In this document: positions 45,744 to 56,914 of the stretch, piece by piece
How the letters are laid out: each line of letters opens with the position of its first letter
Position numbering within the stretch: position 1 is the stretch's first letter
Translations under genes and position numbers: made by a program
Notes under the pieces: generated by a model
Told to the model about the DNA's origin: nothing
The model's database searches: none
The model's input: only the letters and a program-made list of their open reading frames with translations
Assembly (NCBI RefSeq): GCF_002140175.1
Contig: NZ_NGMO01000001.1
Span: 229,686 to 293,685, forward strand
DNA length: 64,000 nucleotides
Reading direction: 5' to 3'
Origin: Candidatus Enterococcus wittei
Lineage (GTDB): Bacteria; Bacillota; Bacilli; Lactobacillales; Enterococcaceae

Positions 45744-46559
45744 TTAATCTATTTTTCCTTGGTTGGTATCTGGGAACCATTTTTCATAAATTTTATTATA
45801 GGTCCCGTCTTCTACCATTTCTTCCAAAGCTTTATTAACAGCATTCAAAAAATTTTTTTGTCCTTTGTTGATGGCGATTCCATAAGGTTCTTCAGTAAAG
45901 GTTCCCCCTGCCAGCTCATACTCTGGGTTTTCATCAGCCATCCCTAATAAGATGGCATTGTCCGTCGTCATCGCATCCCCTTGACCGGACTGAAGCGCAG
46001 TAAACCCTTCTGCATAATTCTCTAATTCTAAGATCTTTGCATCCGGCGCTTGCTTTCTAATATTAGCCGCTGAAGTTGAGCCTTTGACCGCAAGTACCGT
46101 TGTATCCGCATTTAGATCTTTGATACTTTTGATTGGACTTCCTTTTTTCACAAGTAACGATTGCCCGGCATCAAAATAAACAGATGAAAAATCAACTTGC
46201 TTTTTACGTTCATCGGTAATCGTCATCGTAGCAATAATGGCATCGATATTCCCATTTTTAAGTAAAGGAATCCGCGTTTTTGATGTCACTTCAACAAACT
46301 CAGCTTTTCCAGCTTTTCCTAAGATTTTCTTAGTGATTGCTTTTGCAATATCAATATCAAAGCCTTTGACACTTTGGCTTTCGATATCCATCATGCCGAA
46401 TAGGCGAGTATCATATTTTACGCCCCAAATGATTTCATTCGTCTCTTTACTTCGTTTTAAAATATCTTCTTCTGCTAAACTATTTCCTTTGCAGCCAGTC
46501 AATACGAGAAAAACAAGCCCAAAAAGAAAAAATAAACGCATCATTTTTGTTTTACGCAT
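45744..46559 (-). CDS. Amino-acid ABC transporter substrate-binding lipoprotein
   Basis: This 271-residue lipoprotein has signal MRKTKMMRLFFLFGLVFLV, lipobox VLTGC (Cys23) and an SBP family 3 domain (KGFDIDIAKAITKKILG...IIATMTITDERKKQVDFSSVYFDAGQSLLVKK). It captures the substrate outside the membrane and hands it to the two permeases. The family covers glutamine/glutamate, arginine and cystine binders; specificity is not readable here. Confidence 0.93.
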   Translation of the reverse strand: MRKTKMMRLFFLFGLVFLVLTGCKGNSLAEEDILKRSKETNEIIWGVKYDTRLFGMMDIESQSVKGFDIDIAKAITKKILGKAGKAEFVEVTSKTRIPLLKNGNIDAIIATMTITDERKKQVDFSSVYFDAGQSLLVKKGSPIKSIKDLNADTTVLAVKGSTSAANIRKQAPDAKILELENYAEGFTALQSGQGDAMTTDNAILLGMADENPEYELAGGTFTEEPYGIAINKGQKNFLNAVNKALEEMVEDGTYNKIYEKWFPDTNQGKID

Positions 46560-46572
46560 CTTGTTCCTCCTA

Positions 46573-47310
46573 TCAATGATTGATCACTTTGCTGATAAAT
46601 TGTTTTGCTCGTTCTTCTTTAGGATTTTCAAAGAAGTTTTTCACATCGCGACTATCTTCCAATACTTGACCTTCAGCCATAAAGATCACCCGATCTGCTA
46701 CTTCTTTTGCAAAACCCATCTCATGGGTCACGACAATCATGGACATGCCGTCAAGGGCAAGCTTTTTCATAACATCCAATACATCGCCAATCATTTCTGG
46801 ATCAAGCGCTGATGTTGGCTCATCAAATAACAGCATTTCAGGATTCATCGCTAATCCACGAGCAATCGCTACACGCTGTTGTTGTCCACCTGATAACATG
46901 GAAGGATAAGAATCTTTTTTGTCCAACATATTCACAGTCTTCAAGAATTTCTCTGCATTTTTGACAGCAGTTGCTTTATCTTGTTTCAATACTTTGATCG
47001 GTGCTAAGGTGATATTTTCTAATACCGTTTTATTAGGATAAAGATTAAAATGTTGGAATACCATGCCGACATTTTTCCGTATTTCCGTCAGCTTCGTCGT
47101 CTTATCGCGTATGTCCACATCATTGATCAATAGTTTTCCTGAAGAGATCGTTTCTAATCCATTGATACAGCGAAGCATCGTACTTTTCCCTGAACCAGAA
47201 GGACCGATGACAACGACAACTTCTCCTTTTTCGAATTCGAGATTTATATTTTTTAACGCATGGAATTTACCGTAGTATTTTTCCACGTGATCGAATTTAA
47301 TCATTGCCAT
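46573..47310 (-). CDS. Polar amino-acid ABC transporter ATP-binding protein (GlnQ-like)
   Basis: This 245-residue ATPase has Walker [10 protein letters not shown], the Q-loop VFQHFNL, signature [16 protein letters not shown], Walker [14 protein letters not shown] and switch His in VTHEMGFA. It is the first gene of the operon (ATPase, binding protein, two permeases), the glnQHMP order of Bacillus. GGGAGTGTAATGGT precedes the ATG. Confidence 0.94.
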   Translation of the reverse strand: MAMIKFDHVEKYYGKFHALKNINLEFEKGEVVVVIGPSGSGKSTMLRCINGLETISSGKLLINDVDIRDKTTKLTEIRKNVGMVFQHFNLYPNKTVLENITLAPIKVLKQDKATAVKNAEKFLKTVNMLDKKDSYPSMLSGGQQQRVAIARGLAMNPEMLLFDEPTSALDPEMIGDVLDVMKKLALDGMSMIVVTHEMGFAKEVADRVIFMAEGQVLEDSRDVKNFFENPKEERAKQFISKVINH

Positions 47311-47564
47311 ACCATTACACTCCCATTATTATTTAGTAAGATTTCTTTTAAAGATATATAATAGAACACATTATATCCGAAAGCAGATCCCCTTGTAAAG
47401 TTTCTTGGAAACTTACGTCATTTATTTTCTTAACACTTCAAAATAAACTACGCTTTTTTTCGCCTTTTTTCAAGTATTTTACTTACGAACAGTTGTTTCT
47501 TCTCTCAAAAAACGGTAAGATATGAAGTACTTAGTCTTACAAATTATAAAGAGGTGTTCTTTTT

Positions 47565-48575
47565 TTGAAAAATATCATATTAACAGGAGATCGTCCAACT
47601 GGCAAGCTACACTTAGGCCATTATGTCGGCTCTTTAAAAAAACGTGTAGAAATGCAAGCAGATGAAAACAATCAATTATTTATCATGATTGCTGACATGC
47701 AAGCACTAACAGATAATGCAAAAAATCCGGAAAAAGTATCTTCAAACGTCTTGGAAGTGGCTTTGGATTACTTAGCCGTTGGTTTAGATCCAACCAAATC
47801 AACCTTGTTTATACAATCCCAAATCCCTGAGTTAGCTGAGTTAACGATGTACTATTTGAACTTAGTCAGCGTCGGTCGTGTCCGCAGAAATCCAACCGTA
47901 AAAACAGAAATCGAACAAAAGAAATTTGGCGAAAGCGTTCCTACTGGCTTCTTCATCTATCCAGTTTCGCAAGCAGCTGATATTACTGCATTCAAAGCCA
48001 ATCTCGTGCCTGTTGGTGAAGATCAAAAACCGATGTTAGAACAAACTCAAGAAATCGTGCAAAGTTTCAACCATACGTATGGAGAGGTATTAGTTGAACC
48101 TAAAGGCGTCTTCCCACCAAAAGGCATGGGTCGCTTACCTGGGATCGATGGCAATGGAAAGATGAGTAAATCATTAGGAAATGGGATCTATATCTCTGAT
48201 CCAGCTGATGTCCTTAAGAAAAAAGTGATGAGTATGTATACTGATCCAAACCATATCCATGTAGAAGATCCTGGTCAAGTGGAAGGAAATATGGTCTTTA
48301 CTTACTTAGATGTGTTTGGCAAAGACAAAGAAGCAATCGAAGAAATGAAAGCCCACTATCGTCGTGGAGGACTTGGTGATGTGAAGATCAAGCGCTATTT
48401 GATCGATGTGTTAGAAGAAAAATTTGGACCGATCCGTGCTCGCCGTGAAGAACTAGCGAAAGATCCACAAGCAGTCATGGAGATTTTACGTAAAGGAAGT
48501 GAAGAAGCTGCGAAAGTTGCTGCAGCCACACTTTCTGAAGTCAAAAGTGCCATGGGGATCAATTACTTCAACTAA
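47565..48575 (+). CDS. trpS: Tryptophanyl-tRNA synthetase
   Basis: This 336-residue class I synthetase charges tRNA-Trp. Seen: the HIGH-type motif [13 protein letters not shown], a KMSKS loop [11 protein letters not shown] and the Trp-pocket region [11 protein letters not shown]. The start is TTG at 47565 with AAAGAGGTG upstream. No T-box motif is visible in the 250 bp before it, unlike pheST. Confidence 0.96.
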   Translation: MKNIILTGDRPTGKLHLGHYVGSLKKRVEMQADENNQLFIMIADMQALTDNAKNPEKVSSNVLEVALDYLAVGLDPTKSTLFIQSQIPELAELTMYYLNLVSVGRVRRNPTVKTEIEQKKFGESVPTGFFIYPVSQAADITAFKANLVPVGEDQKPMLEQTQEIVQSFNHTYGEVLVEPKGVFPPKGMGRLPGIDGNGKMSKSLGNGIYISDPADVLKKKVMSMYTDPNHIHVEDPGQVEGNMVFTYLDVFGKDKEAIEEMKAHYRRGGLGDVKIKRYLIDVLEEKFGPIRARREELAKDPQAVMEILRKGSEEAAKVAAATLSEVKSAMGINYFN

Positions 48576-48624
48576 AAATATAAAAGCTCTTTTCCAATAA
48601 TGTTGGCGAAGAAAATGATTGGAT

Positions 48625-48791
48625 GGCTGGAACAGAAGTGGTTAACTCCGAGAAACAAGAAAGAATTCATGAAAATTGCTTTTCAAATTTTTGTGAATCT
48701 CAGCTTATTATCGAAGGAATTGCTTCTCGCCGTTTATATGTATTTAGAGCGTGAAACAAGAGTAAATCATACTTTTGTTCCATGCTCTTTT
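48625..48791 (+). repeat. ~170-bp double-hairpin interspersed repeat, copy C
   Basis: Same organisation as copies A and B: GGCTGGAACAGAAGTGG, a long stem beginning TTAACTCCGAGAAACAAG, TATGTATTTAGAGCGTGAAA and the end CATGCTCTTTT. The second hairpin (about 48746-48791) has a T-run and may terminate trpS. Confidence 0.85.
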
Positions 48792-48933
48792 CCTATTCAT
48801 GACTTTAGGCTTTGTTAAATAAATCGCAGGAATTGAATCTACAAAAAAATCTTTAATCATTAGGATATAATTGCTCAGTCTTAATGAGAGGAACGATACA
48901 AAAAGGTATCCGAGTAAAAAACTAGAAAATCAT

Positions 48934-48992
48934 AAAATAAACCGATCCTCAAAATTTAGACCGAAAGATCTAACTTTTAGGATCGGTTTAAA
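48934..48992 (-). terminator. pheT terminator
   Basis: AAACCGATCCTCAAAATTTAGA pairs with TCTAACTTTTAGGATCGGTTT over a 9-nt loop; the minus strand continues TTATTTTATG. It starts 29 nt past the pheT stop. Confidence 0.85.
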
Positions 48993-49020
48993 AAAGATTT
49001 TCTAGCTTTTTTTAGATTTA

Positions 49021-51441
49021 TTAACGAATATTGGCATCCACTGTATCTGTCAAAGCTTTTTCGACTTTTGCCATTGCTTTGTTGATTTCTTCATCCGTCA
49101 AGGTTGCTTCAGGATTTTCAAATGTCAACGTATAAGCCAATGATTTGTAGCCTTTTTCAATGTTATCTCCTTGGTAAACATCAAACAATTGACAATCTGT
49201 TAAAAATTTACCTGCTGCTTTTTCAATCACCGTCATGACTTCTTGATTGGTGATCGCTTCTGCCACTAACATCGCAATGTCACGTGTAACACTTGGGAAT
49301 TTCGTTACAGGTTTGAACGTCATTCCTTTTTGTGCCGCTTCAACAATCGCCTCTAAATCAAACTCGGCTACATAGGTTTCTGGAATATCATAGGCTTTAG
49401 CTGTCAATGGATGAACCTGCCCAACAAATCCAATGAAAGTTTCGCCTAAATAAATTCCCGCAGTACGTCCAGGATGTAATTCTTTTACGTTAGAAATCGC
49501 TTGGTAGCTGACTTCATCTGTCAATGATAATTGATTGAACAAGTTTTCTAAAATCCCTTTGATCGTGAAAAAGTCAACTACTTCTGGTTTAGTTTGCCAA
49601 CTTTTTTCTTGCCATGTTCCTGTGATTGCTACTGCAGCATGAGTCCTTTCTTGGGGCAATTGAGCAAGTGGGTCATTTTCTTGATAGAAGACCCTCCCAA
49701 CTTCATAAAAGGCCACATCCGTATTTTTACGAGCGGTATTGTATTGGATATTGTCCAATAGACCGCTGATCAGATTCATACGTAACACGGAACGATCTTC
49801 ACTCATTGGCCAATCTAAACGAGTAACTGCCGTTTCTTTCAAAACGAATTGACGAGATTTTTCCTCTGTTGTCAAGGCATAACTGATTGCTTCTGTCAAT
49901 CCGCTATCTTCTAGTAAAGTACGGATCTTACGAGTCGTTTTTTGTGCGTTGGTTAAACTTCCAGCGACTGTTTCCCCATTTGGTAGGGTGGAAGGTAAAC
50001 GGTCATAGCCGTAGATTCTAGCCACTTCTTCAATGATATCTGCTTCAATTTGGATATCCCATCTTCTAGGTGGTACCACTACTGTAAAGCGTTCTGCTTC
50101 TACTTGATAACCAAATCCAAGCGCTTCAAAGATTTCACTCACTTCTGGGACTGTTAGTTCCGTTCCTAGGTAGTGGTTGATCCGAGTTAAAGTGATGTTT
50201 ACTTCTGACTCTTTTGCTACGTATTCTGTCCCTTTGACTGCTCCTTGAAGGACTTCTCCGCCTGCTAAGGAGACGATCATTGCGGCAGCTACGTCACACG
50301 CTTGTCCGACTGTTGCTCGATTGATTCCTTTTTCAAAACGAGCGGAAGATTCACTTCGTAAATTGAATTGTTTAGCCGTCCGGCGAATCGAAACTGGATC
50401 AAAGATAGCAGACTCTAAAGCAACCGTTGTCGTCATTTCGGTAATTTCAGAATCTAATCCACCCATAACACCCGCTAAAGCCACTGGTGTTTTTCCATTC
50501 GTGATGACTAGGTTTTCAGATGTTAAATTACGTGTTTCTCCATCTAACGTCACAATTGTTTCTGCTTCTTTGGCTTGGCGGACAATGATTTCTTGAGACC
50601 CTAATTTATCATAATCAAAGGCATGTAAAGGTTGTCCAAACAAAAGAAGGATATAATTCGTGATATCAACGACATTATTGATTGGTCGAATGCCTTCATT
50701 CATCAAAATATTTTGTAACCATTGTGGACTTGGTTGGATCTTCACACCTTCAATGATACGGATTTGATAAGCCGGAACTAATTCTCGTTCTTCTACAGTG
50801 ACTTTAATCTTATCTTTTGCTTGAAGATTGGCTTCAACTAATTGTTCATCATTAAAAGTCGGTGTTTGTCGATAGATCGCTCCTACTTCATAAGCCACAC
50901 CACGCATAGATAAGGCATCTGCCCGATTGGGTGTGATCGATAATTCAATGATGGCATCGTCCATATCTAAATAAGAAAAAACTGGTTCACCATTTACTGC
51001 ATCTTGTGGCAAATAGTAAATACCTTCTGCATAGGATTTAGGAACCACGCTGTCTGAATAGCCAATTTCTTGCAAGGCACAGATCATCCCATTGGATACT
51101 TGCCCACGCATTTTACCTTTTTTGATTTTGACATTCCCAGAAATCCGTGAATTCGGCAAAGCAACAATCACTTTGATGCCAGCTTTCACATTTGGTGCAC
51201 CACAAACGATTTGTGATAATTCTTCTTCTCCGATATCCACTTGACAGATCGATAAATGATCAGAATCAGGATGTGGGATACATTCTTTCACTTCGCCAAC
51301 AACAATTTTTTTCAGACCCTCTGATGGTTGGGTGATTCCTTCTACTTCAATTCCTGTAACAGACATTTTATCCGCAAGTTCTTGCGGTGTCACATTCGAT
51401 AGATCGACATATTGATTTAACCATTTATATGAAACTAGCAT
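49021..51441 (-). CDS. pheT: Phenylalanyl-tRNA synthetase beta subunit
   Basis: This 806-residue subunit pairs with PheS in an (alpha-beta)2 enzyme. Domains in order: N-terminal strand [15 protein letters not shown], tRNA-binding OB fold (about 40-150, [25 protein letters not shown]), B3/B4 editing region (about 210-385), B5 (about 405-475), the catalytic-like core, and a C-terminal ferredoxin-like anticodon-binding domain (about 710-806, [13 protein letters not shown]). It starts 6 nt after pheS. Confidence 0.97.
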   Translation of the reverse strand: MLVSYKWLNQYVDLSNVTPQELADKMSVTGIEVEGITQPSEGLKKIVVGEVKECIPHPDSDHLSICQVDIGEEELSQIVCGAPNVKAGIKVIVALPNSRISGNVKIKKGKMRGQVSNGMICALQEIGYSDSVVPKSYAEGIYYLPQDAVNGEPVFSYLDMDDAIIELSITPNRADALSMRGVAYEVGAIYRQTPTFNDEQLVEANLQAKDKIKVTVEERELVPAYQIRIIEGVKIQPSPQWLQNILMNEGIRPINNVVDITNYILLLFGQPLHAFDYDKLGSQEIIVRQAKEAETIVTLDGETRNLTSENLVITNGKTPVALAGVMGGLDSEITEMTTTVALESAIFDPVSIRRTAKQFNLRSESSARFEKGINRATVGQACDVAAAMIVSLAGGEVLQGAVKGTEYVAKESEVNITLTRINHYLGTELTVPEVSEIFEALGFGYQVEAERFTVVVPPRRWDIQIEADIIEEVARIYGYDRLPSTLPNGETVAGSLTNAQKTTRKIRTLLEDSGLTEAISYALTTEEKSRQFVLKETAVTRLDWPMSEDRSVLRMNLISGLLDNIQYNTARKNTDVAFYEVGRVFYQENDPLAQLPQERTHAAVAITGTWQEKSWQTKPEVVDFFTIKGILENLFNQLSLTDEVSYQAISNVKELHPGRTAGIYLGETFIGFVGQVHPLTAKAYDIPETYVAEFDLEAIVEAAQKGMTFKPVTKFPSVTRDIAMLVAEAITNQEVMTVIEKAAGKFLTDCQLFDVYQGDNIEKGYKSLAYTLTFENPEATLTDEEINKAMAKVEKALTDTVDANIR

Positions 51442-51447
51442 CCTACT

Positions 51448-52491
51448 TTACTCCCCCTTGAACTGACTTAAGAAACGCAAGTCATTTTGATAGAAATTAC
51501 GGATATCATTTACACCATAGCGTAACATGGCGACACGATCTGGCCCAAGTCCAAATGCGAAACCTGAATATTCTTCTGGATCGATCCCAGACATTTTCAA
51601 TACATTTGGATGAACCATGCCGGCTCCTAAAATCTCGATCCAACCTGTATGTTTGCATACATTGCAGCCTGAACCACCACATTTGAAACAGCTGACATCT
51701 ACTTCGACAGAAGGTTCAGTAAATGGGAAATAACTTGGACGTAAACGGATTTGGCGTTCTTCTCCAAACATTTTTTTCATCACAACTTCTAATGTTCCTT
51801 TTAAATCACCCATCGTGATATTCCGATCAATCACTAAACCTTCGATTTGATGGAATTGGTGACTATGTGTGGCATCATCGGTATCTCGGCGAAAGACTTT
51901 CCCAGGTGAGATCATACGTAGTGCACCTTTTGAAAAGTCATGCTTTTCCATCGTTCTTGCTTGTACTGGTGAAGTATGCGTACGAATTAAAATATCATCT
52001 GAAATATAAAAAGTATCTTGCATATCTCTTGCTGGATGATCTTTTGGTAAATTCATGCGTTCGAAATTATAGTGGTCAGATTCTACTTCATACCCTTCCA
52101 CGATTTGATAACCCATTCCTACAAAGATATCTTCGATTTCTTCCATGATTTGTGTCAATATGTGCCGTGTTCCTTGTTTTACTGAGCGACCTGGCAAAGT
52201 AACATCTAGTGTTTCTTTTGCTAGAGACTCATTCATAGCTGCTTCTTCTAAAAGTTGTTTTCTTTCTTCGATTTTCACTGTTAATAAATCACGGATTTCA
52301 TTGGCAAAGCTACCAACTTTTGGTCGTTCTTCTGGACTTAAGTCTTTCATTCCTCTTAAGACTTCTGTAATAGGTCCTTTTTTTCCTAAAGTCTCCACAC
52401 GGATCTGATTCAATTCTTTTAGATCCGTAGCCTGTTTGATTTTAACGATCGTTGCTTCTTTCAAGCTTTCCAATTGTGCTTGTAAAGACAT
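51448..52491 (-). CDS. pheS: Phenylalanyl-tRNA synthetase alpha subunit
   Basis: This 347-residue catalytic subunit has an N-terminal coiled coil, class II motif 2 ([28 protein letters not shown]) and motif 3 ([20 protein letters not shown]). A Cys cluster [17 protein letters not shown], common in bacterial PheS, is present. The start is the ATG at 52491 after AAGGAGGAGACAGGC; the longer frame would enter the T-box terminator. Expression is controlled by the leader T-box. Confidence 0.97.
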   Translation of the reverse strand: MSLQAQLESLKEATIVKIKQATDLKELNQIRVETLGKKGPITEVLRGMKDLSPEERPKVGSFANEIRDLLTVKIEERKQLLEEAAMNESLAKETLDVTLPGRSVKQGTRHILTQIMEEIEDIFVGMGYQIVEGYEVESDHYNFERMNLPKDHPARDMQDTFYISDDILIRTHTSPVQARTMEKHDFSKGALRMISPGKVFRRDTDDATHSHQFHQIEGLVIDRNITMGDLKGTLEVVMKKMFGEERQIRLRPSYFPFTEPSVEVDVSCFKCGGSGCNVCKHTGWIEILGAGMVHPNVLKMSGIDPEEYSGFAFGLGPDRVAMLRYGVNDIRNFYQNDLRFLSQFKGE

Positions 52492-52524
52492 GCCTGTCTC
52501 CTCCTTCAAATTCAAATACAAAAA

Positions 52525-52745
52525 AGACCTCATTCCTTATAAAGGAACGAGGTCTTCGCGTTACCATCCTAATTTATGATACAAAAGCATCATACACTTA
52601 CTTTATTAACGACAATTGCCGGTCTGGTCGAAGCCAGACGAACTCGGAAAGTGAACTTCATTTTTCAAACACAGGATCTGCTTGCAGTCTCTGACAGATC
52701 TCCCTGAACTGGTTTAACCAAACTACTCTTTTTCGTCAACATTCT
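52525..52745 (-). promoter_or_regulatory. T-box riboswitch of pheST (Phe)
   Basis: On the minus strand the T-box core AGGATGGTAACGCG (52570-52557) is followed by terminator AGACCTCGTTCC/GGAATGAGGTCT (52555-52525) and a T-run. Upstream, stem I contains GGGAGATCTGTCAG and a likely specifier loop ...ATGAAGTTCACTT with TTC, the Phe codon. Uncharged tRNA-Phe would pair with the core and prevent termination. Confidence 0.9.
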
Positions 52746-52792
52746 TTATTTTATTCAACTAAAATTTAGTTTACAAGATTTCAATTATAAAA

Positions 52793-53134
52793 TCAACTGC
52801 ATTCTTCAGGCGTTACCCATTTTTCACTCCAGACTTGCAACTGAACGATCGCTTTTTGCAGATCTGCTCCTTTGTTTGTCAGCATGTACTCGGAACGGCT
52901 AGATTCATTACAAGAATAATTCCTAGTGATGATCCCTTCCTTTTCCAATTCCTTTAGTCTTTCCACCAATACGCGGTCACTGACCATCGGGATCTTTGCT
53001 GAGAGATCAACAAAGCGTTGAGGTCCATTTTCGAGTAAAACATCAATGATCAACCCATTCCACTTTTTACCTAAAATTGAGAATGTTTTTTCAAATTTGG
53101 GACACAGGGTAAATTCCGTCTGTGTAAGCTCCAT
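52793..53134 (-). CDS. HxlR-family transcriptional regulator
   Basis: This 113-residue winged-helix protein has the HxlR pattern: LCPKFEKTFSILGKKWNGLIIDVLLENGPQRFVDLSAKIPMVSDRVLVERLKELEKEGIITR. A cysteine (LCPKFEKT) lies in the N-terminal position used by redox- or electrophile-sensing members such as HypR and YodB, so thiol sensing is possible. The ATG at 53134 follows GAGGTGAGAAAA. Its targets are not evident; the neighbours are addA upstream and the pheST leader downstream. Confidence 0.9.
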   Translation of the reverse strand: MELTQTEFTLCPKFEKTFSILGKKWNGLIIDVLLENGPQRFVDLSAKIPMVSDRVLVERLKELEKEGIITRNYSCNESSRSEYMLTNKGADLQKAIVQLQVWSEKWVTPEECS

Positions 53135-53197
53135 TTTTCTCACCTCTTTTCAAAAGTATAGCATATTACTTACAAAGTGTAAGTCAAGATTGCTCAT

Positions 53198-56100
53198 TTA
53201 TGAGGGATTATTAAGATTTATTATCTTTTTCGCATGTAACAGCACTAAAAATACATCTCTAACTGGTTTATCCAATGCTTCTGTCATAGCCTTTTGATAA
53301 AGATTCAATTGACCACGATATTTATCGACTACTTTCTCGATTTCTTCTTCTTGATCAGGATGTAAAATGAAATCTGTCTTAAAATCATAGATCTGTACAT
53401 GATCGGAAAAATCGAGGTAGCCGTCTACAATACCATGGACTAACAATTCATCTTCTACATTTGGATATCGATCAAATACATCTTTAGCCAAAAGCAACAT
53501 AGAAAATGGTTGCTCTCTTTTTACTTTTTCTGGATGCTTAATCAAAGATTGCCCCAACTCTGTTTCGAAGAACCACAAAATCCCATTGATATCTACTTGT
53601 TTTGCTACCTTTTCATCCACCAACCGCTTTTCTACCAAATTCGCTAGTTCCTGTCGAATGGTTTCTTCTGTTGGTACTTTTAACGGTAATAACTGCAAAA
53701 GAAAATGGGTAGCTGTACCGACAGCGGCAGAAGAAACTCGGCGGTCTTTTTGTAAAAATCGAGGCTCGGCTAATTGTTGTTGTGTGTAACGGAAAGGTTG
53801 TGCGAATGCTCTTTTTTCACTACTTTCCCATGTAAGTCTTGCATCTGTTGAATCATCTGGATCTTCAAACAAGCGTTTGATCTCTGAAACCGATTGATAA
53901 CTAGTGGTTTGTGCAGAAGCTTCGTAAGGATAAGTATAAGCAAGCCTGTCTTTCAATCTTTCTTCTAGTGGTCGTTGATTTGCTTTTGTTTCGCTCTTTT
54001 GATCATTTACCCTCAATGATTGACGCTGTTTCAACAACTCTTCTTGATTCATCCAAGTAATCGAGAACCCAGCTGAATCTTGTAATCTTGATAGTGTATG
54101 ATTATCTGAAGTGTATTCACTCATTTTGGGATGACGAATCAAACTATAACCGATCCAGTTCATCAAACTACCATTGCTTTTCAAACGAATGGTAGGATCT
54201 AACACGAGTTCTTCTTGTTCATTGGCCTCTGCCCAAGTTTTCAGTGTTTCTTCTTTATTTTTATAGGAACCGACAATGAATAATTTTTGCTCTGCTCTTG
54301 TCAATCCAACATATAATTTTCGCATTTCTTCCGATAATAATTTCTTCTGTTTGGCCAATTTGATTGCCTGATAAGGTAATGTATCATACAATACTCGAGT
54401 TTTCGGTTCCATGTAGCGAACCCCCGCTCCTAGTTTTTCTTCAAAAGCATAGCGATTTTTTAAATCTTGTAAGTTGAACTGTTTGGTCATGTCTAATAAA
54501 AAGACGATTGGGAATTCTAATCCTTTACTTGCATGGATTGTCATGACACGAACTGCATTATCTTCGGAAGCAACTACTGGTTCTGCCAAATCTTTATCTT
54601 TTTCTTGCATCTTTTCAATAAAACGCACAAATTGATACAATCCCCTAAAGGAACTTTGCTCATAAGCCTTTGCCCGATCCACTAATGCGTATAAGTTTGC
54701 CTGTCTTTGGATACCAGCAGGAAGCCCTACGACATATTCTAAGTAACCTGTTTGATAATAAACTGCCCATAAAAGATCTGTGATAGACGAACGTCGTGCT
54801 AATTCACGCCAGTTTTGCAATTGTTCGTTGAAATGTAGCAGCTTTTCAGCTAGTTCATCTTGATTGGCTTGTTGATAGGCTAGAACTGCTTCATAATACG
54901 AATGCGTCCGATCTGCTAACCGAATACGAGCCATCTCTGGTTCGATCAAGCCGATGATAGGCGAACGCAGCACGGATGCTAATGGAATATCTTGATAAGG
55001 ATTATCGATCAATTGCAATAGTGAGACCATGGTACGGATCTCAGTTGCTTGAAAATAGTTTTGCGCATCATTCATTTCTAACGGAATATCGAATGTCTTG
55101 AATACTTCCAAGATCGTCAGATTATTCTTTTTCGTTGGTGTCAATAAGACAATATCCTTATATTCCACGGGGCGTTCTTCTTTTTGTTTTTTATCATAGA
55201 TCATGAACTTTTGATCGATCAGTTGGCGGATCTTTAAGCCTGTCATAAATAACTCGCCTTCTGTTTTGTCCTCCAGCAACTCATCTTCTGGTAGTTCAAA
55301 CTCTGATTGTTCTTGCTCTTTCTCATAGATCAATACTTCAGGTTCGAATCGATCATTTTGAGGGAAATCTGGAAAACCTAAGACTAGTTTTGCCGCTTCA
55401 TCGTAAGAAATTTGTCCCACTGCTGGATCCATCAATTGTTCAAAAATCAAATTCGTAAAAGCTAAAACTTCTTGCCTTGAACGGAAATTTTCTGCAAGAA
55501 CAATTCGTCTACCGCCTTTTTCTTCAGAAAAATCTTCATACTTTCCGATAAAGAGGCTAGGATCAGCTAATCGGAAGGAATAGATCGACTGTTTCACATC
55601 ACCAACCATAAACAAATTCCCTTTTGTTTCATCTGGTTCTCTCACCCAATATAAAATAGCTTCTTGTAATTGATTGACATCTTGATATTCGTCTACCATC
55701 ACTTCTTTGAATTTTTTTCGGTAATAATCTGATGCCTCACTAGGAAGCAAGCCTTCGTCTGTACGTTTGGTTAAGATCTGTAAAGCTAAATGTTCAAGGT
55801 CATTGAAATCTAAGACCCCTTTTTCACGTTTACGCTCACTGAAGCCTTCCATGAAAGCTTCAGTGACTTCTGTCATCTTCTCAACGATTGGCAAAGCTTT
55901 TTTGCTTAGTTCTTCGATTTTTTGCGGCGAGACTGGGAAATAACTTTTTCCAACTTGTTGGATCAGTTTTTTTGCTCGGTCTCGTAATACTTTTACTTCT
56001 GCTGAGCGTTCTTTTAACTCCGCTTTTCGACTACTCTTAAATGTCGTAAATGTCAGATTCTCCAACTGACTATAAGCAGACGAAAGATCATCTTGTAAGA

Positions 56101-56914
56101 AAGCTTCATAGATTTGTTGAACTTGTAGGTGTTCACTGGCTACTTGGTCAAGCATCTTTTCAAGTCCTTCTTCTTGAGATAATCCCACCATCTCTTCATA
56201 CAATTGGACACATCGGAAAAGATCTGCCACAACAAATGGACGTATTTGTTCTTGATACAACACAGACTCGGCGAGTCCGTCTTTTAAACGATACGCCTCA
56301 GGTAAATTCTTTAACCAACCAATTGGATCAGGATTTGCTCGGGCAAAATCATACAGTGAAAAGACGAGATTCGTCAATCCATCATCTGAACGATCATTTG
56401 AAAAATTCATGGTCAATTGAAAGAAAGGTTCTTGATTTTCAGCGTAGAGATTTTCTCTTAATTCATCCCAGACATCTTCTTTCATCAAGATTGTCTCTGT
56501 CTCATCCGTAAGCATCCGAAAGACTGGATCAATATCGATCAAGTAGTAATATTTTCGGATCACTGACAAACAAAATGCGTGGAGAGTGGAGATCGTAGCT
56601 GTCGGTAATAAAATCAATTGTTTGGTGAAATGCTTTTGCCAAAACGGATCACTTTCACTATTAAGGGCTTCTTGTAATGCTTCTTGAATCCGTTCCTTCA
56701 TTTCTTTCGCTGCTGATTCTGTAAAGGTCACGATCAATAACTCGTCGATATTCACGCCCATTTTTAATTTTTCAATCACTCTGCGAACCAACACTGTAGT
56801 TTTCCCCGATCCCGCAGAAGCAGAAACCAGCAAATTATCTCCTTGATCAAAAATGGCTTGCCACTGCTCATCGGTAAAACGTTCATTTTCCGGTTTTAAA
56901 GGAATTGATGTCAC
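53198..56914 (-). CDS. addA: ATP-dependent helicase/nuclease subunit A (AddA/RexA)
   Basis: This 1238-residue subunit of the double-strand break resection enzyme has an N-terminal UvrD-type helicase with Walker A SASAGSGKTT (31-40), LLIVTFTESAAKEMKERI, Walker B VMVDEYQDVNQ and VRVMTIHASKGLEFPIVFLL, and a C-terminal PD-(D/E)xK nuclease with GIVDGYLDFSDHVQIYDFKTD. It processes DNA ends for RecA-dependent repair and degrades linear DNA. The start overlaps the addB stop by 4 nt, the order rexB-rexA found in Lactobacillales. Confidence 0.96.
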   Translation of the reverse strand: MTSIPLKPENERFTDEQWQAIFDQGDNLLVSASAGSGKTTVLVRRVIEKLKMGVNIDELLIVTFTESAAKEMKERIQEALQEALNSESDPFWQKHFTKQLILLPTATISTLHAFCLSVIRKYYYLIDIDPVFRMLTDETETILMKEDVWDELRENLYAENQEPFFQLTMNFSNDRSDDGLTNLVFSLYDFARANPDPIGWLKNLPEAYRLKDGLAESVLYQEQIRPFVVADLFRCVQLYEEMVGLSQEEGLEKMLDQVASEHLQVQQIYEAFLQDDLSSAYSQLENLTFTTFKSSRKAELKERSAEVKVLRDRAKKLIQQVGKSYFPVSPQKIEELSKKALPIVEKMTEVTEAFMEGFSERKREKGVLDFNDLEHLALQILTKRTDEGLLPSEASDYYRKKFKEVMVDEYQDVNQLQEAILYWVREPDETKGNLFMVGDVKQSIYSFRLADPSLFIGKYEDFSEEKGGRRIVLAENFRSRQEVLAFTNLIFEQLMDPAVGQISYDEAAKLVLGFPDFPQNDRFEPEVLIYEKEQEQSEFELPEDELLEDKTEGELFMTGLKIRQLIDQKFMIYDKKQKEERPVEYKDIVLLTPTKKNNLTILEVFKTFDIPLEMNDAQNYFQATEIRTMVSLLQLIDNPYQDIPLASVLRSPIIGLIEPEMARIRLADRTHSYYEAVLAYQQANQDELAEKLLHFNEQLQNWRELARRSSITDLLWAVYYQTGYLEYVVGLPAGIQRQANLYALVDRAKAYEQSSFRGLYQFVRFIEKMQEKDKDLAEPVVASEDNAVRVMTIHASKGLEFPIVFLLDMTKQFNLQDLKNRYAFEEKLGAGVRYMEPKTRVLYDTLPYQAIKLAKQKKLLSEEMRKLYVGLTRAEQKLFIVGSYKNKEETLKTWAEANEQEELVLDPTIRLKSNGSLMNWIGYSLIRHPKMSEYTSDNHTLSRLQDSAGFSITWMNQEELLKQRQSLRVNDQKSETKANQRPLEERLKDRLAYTYPYEASAQTTSYQSVSEIKRLFEDPDDSTDARLTWESSEKRAFAQPFRYTQQQLAEPRFLQKDRRVSSAAVGTATHFLLQLLPLKVPTEETIRQELANLVEKRLVDEKVAKQVDINGILWFFETELGQSLIKHPEKVKREQPFSMLLLAKDVFDRYPNVEDELLVHGIVDGYLDFSDHVQIYDFKTDFILHPDQEEEIEKVVDKYRGQLNLYQKAMTEALDKPVRDVFLVLLHAKKIINLNNPS

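Larger units (their letters stand above)
48576..49020. other. Intergenic region between trpS and pheT
   Basis: Between the convergent genes lie repeat copy C (48625-48791) and the pheT terminator (48934-48992). Nothing else is apparent; the small frame at 48600-48818 is inside the repeat. Confidence 0.6.

Noticed and set aside
47311..47564. T-box leader before trpS
   Set aside because: No GGTGGNACCGCG-like core or terminator/antiterminator pair is visible.
12675..48791. The repeats as a CRISPR array
   Set aside because: Copies are single, about 170 bp long, tens of kilobases apart and palindromic; there are no spacers or cas genes.
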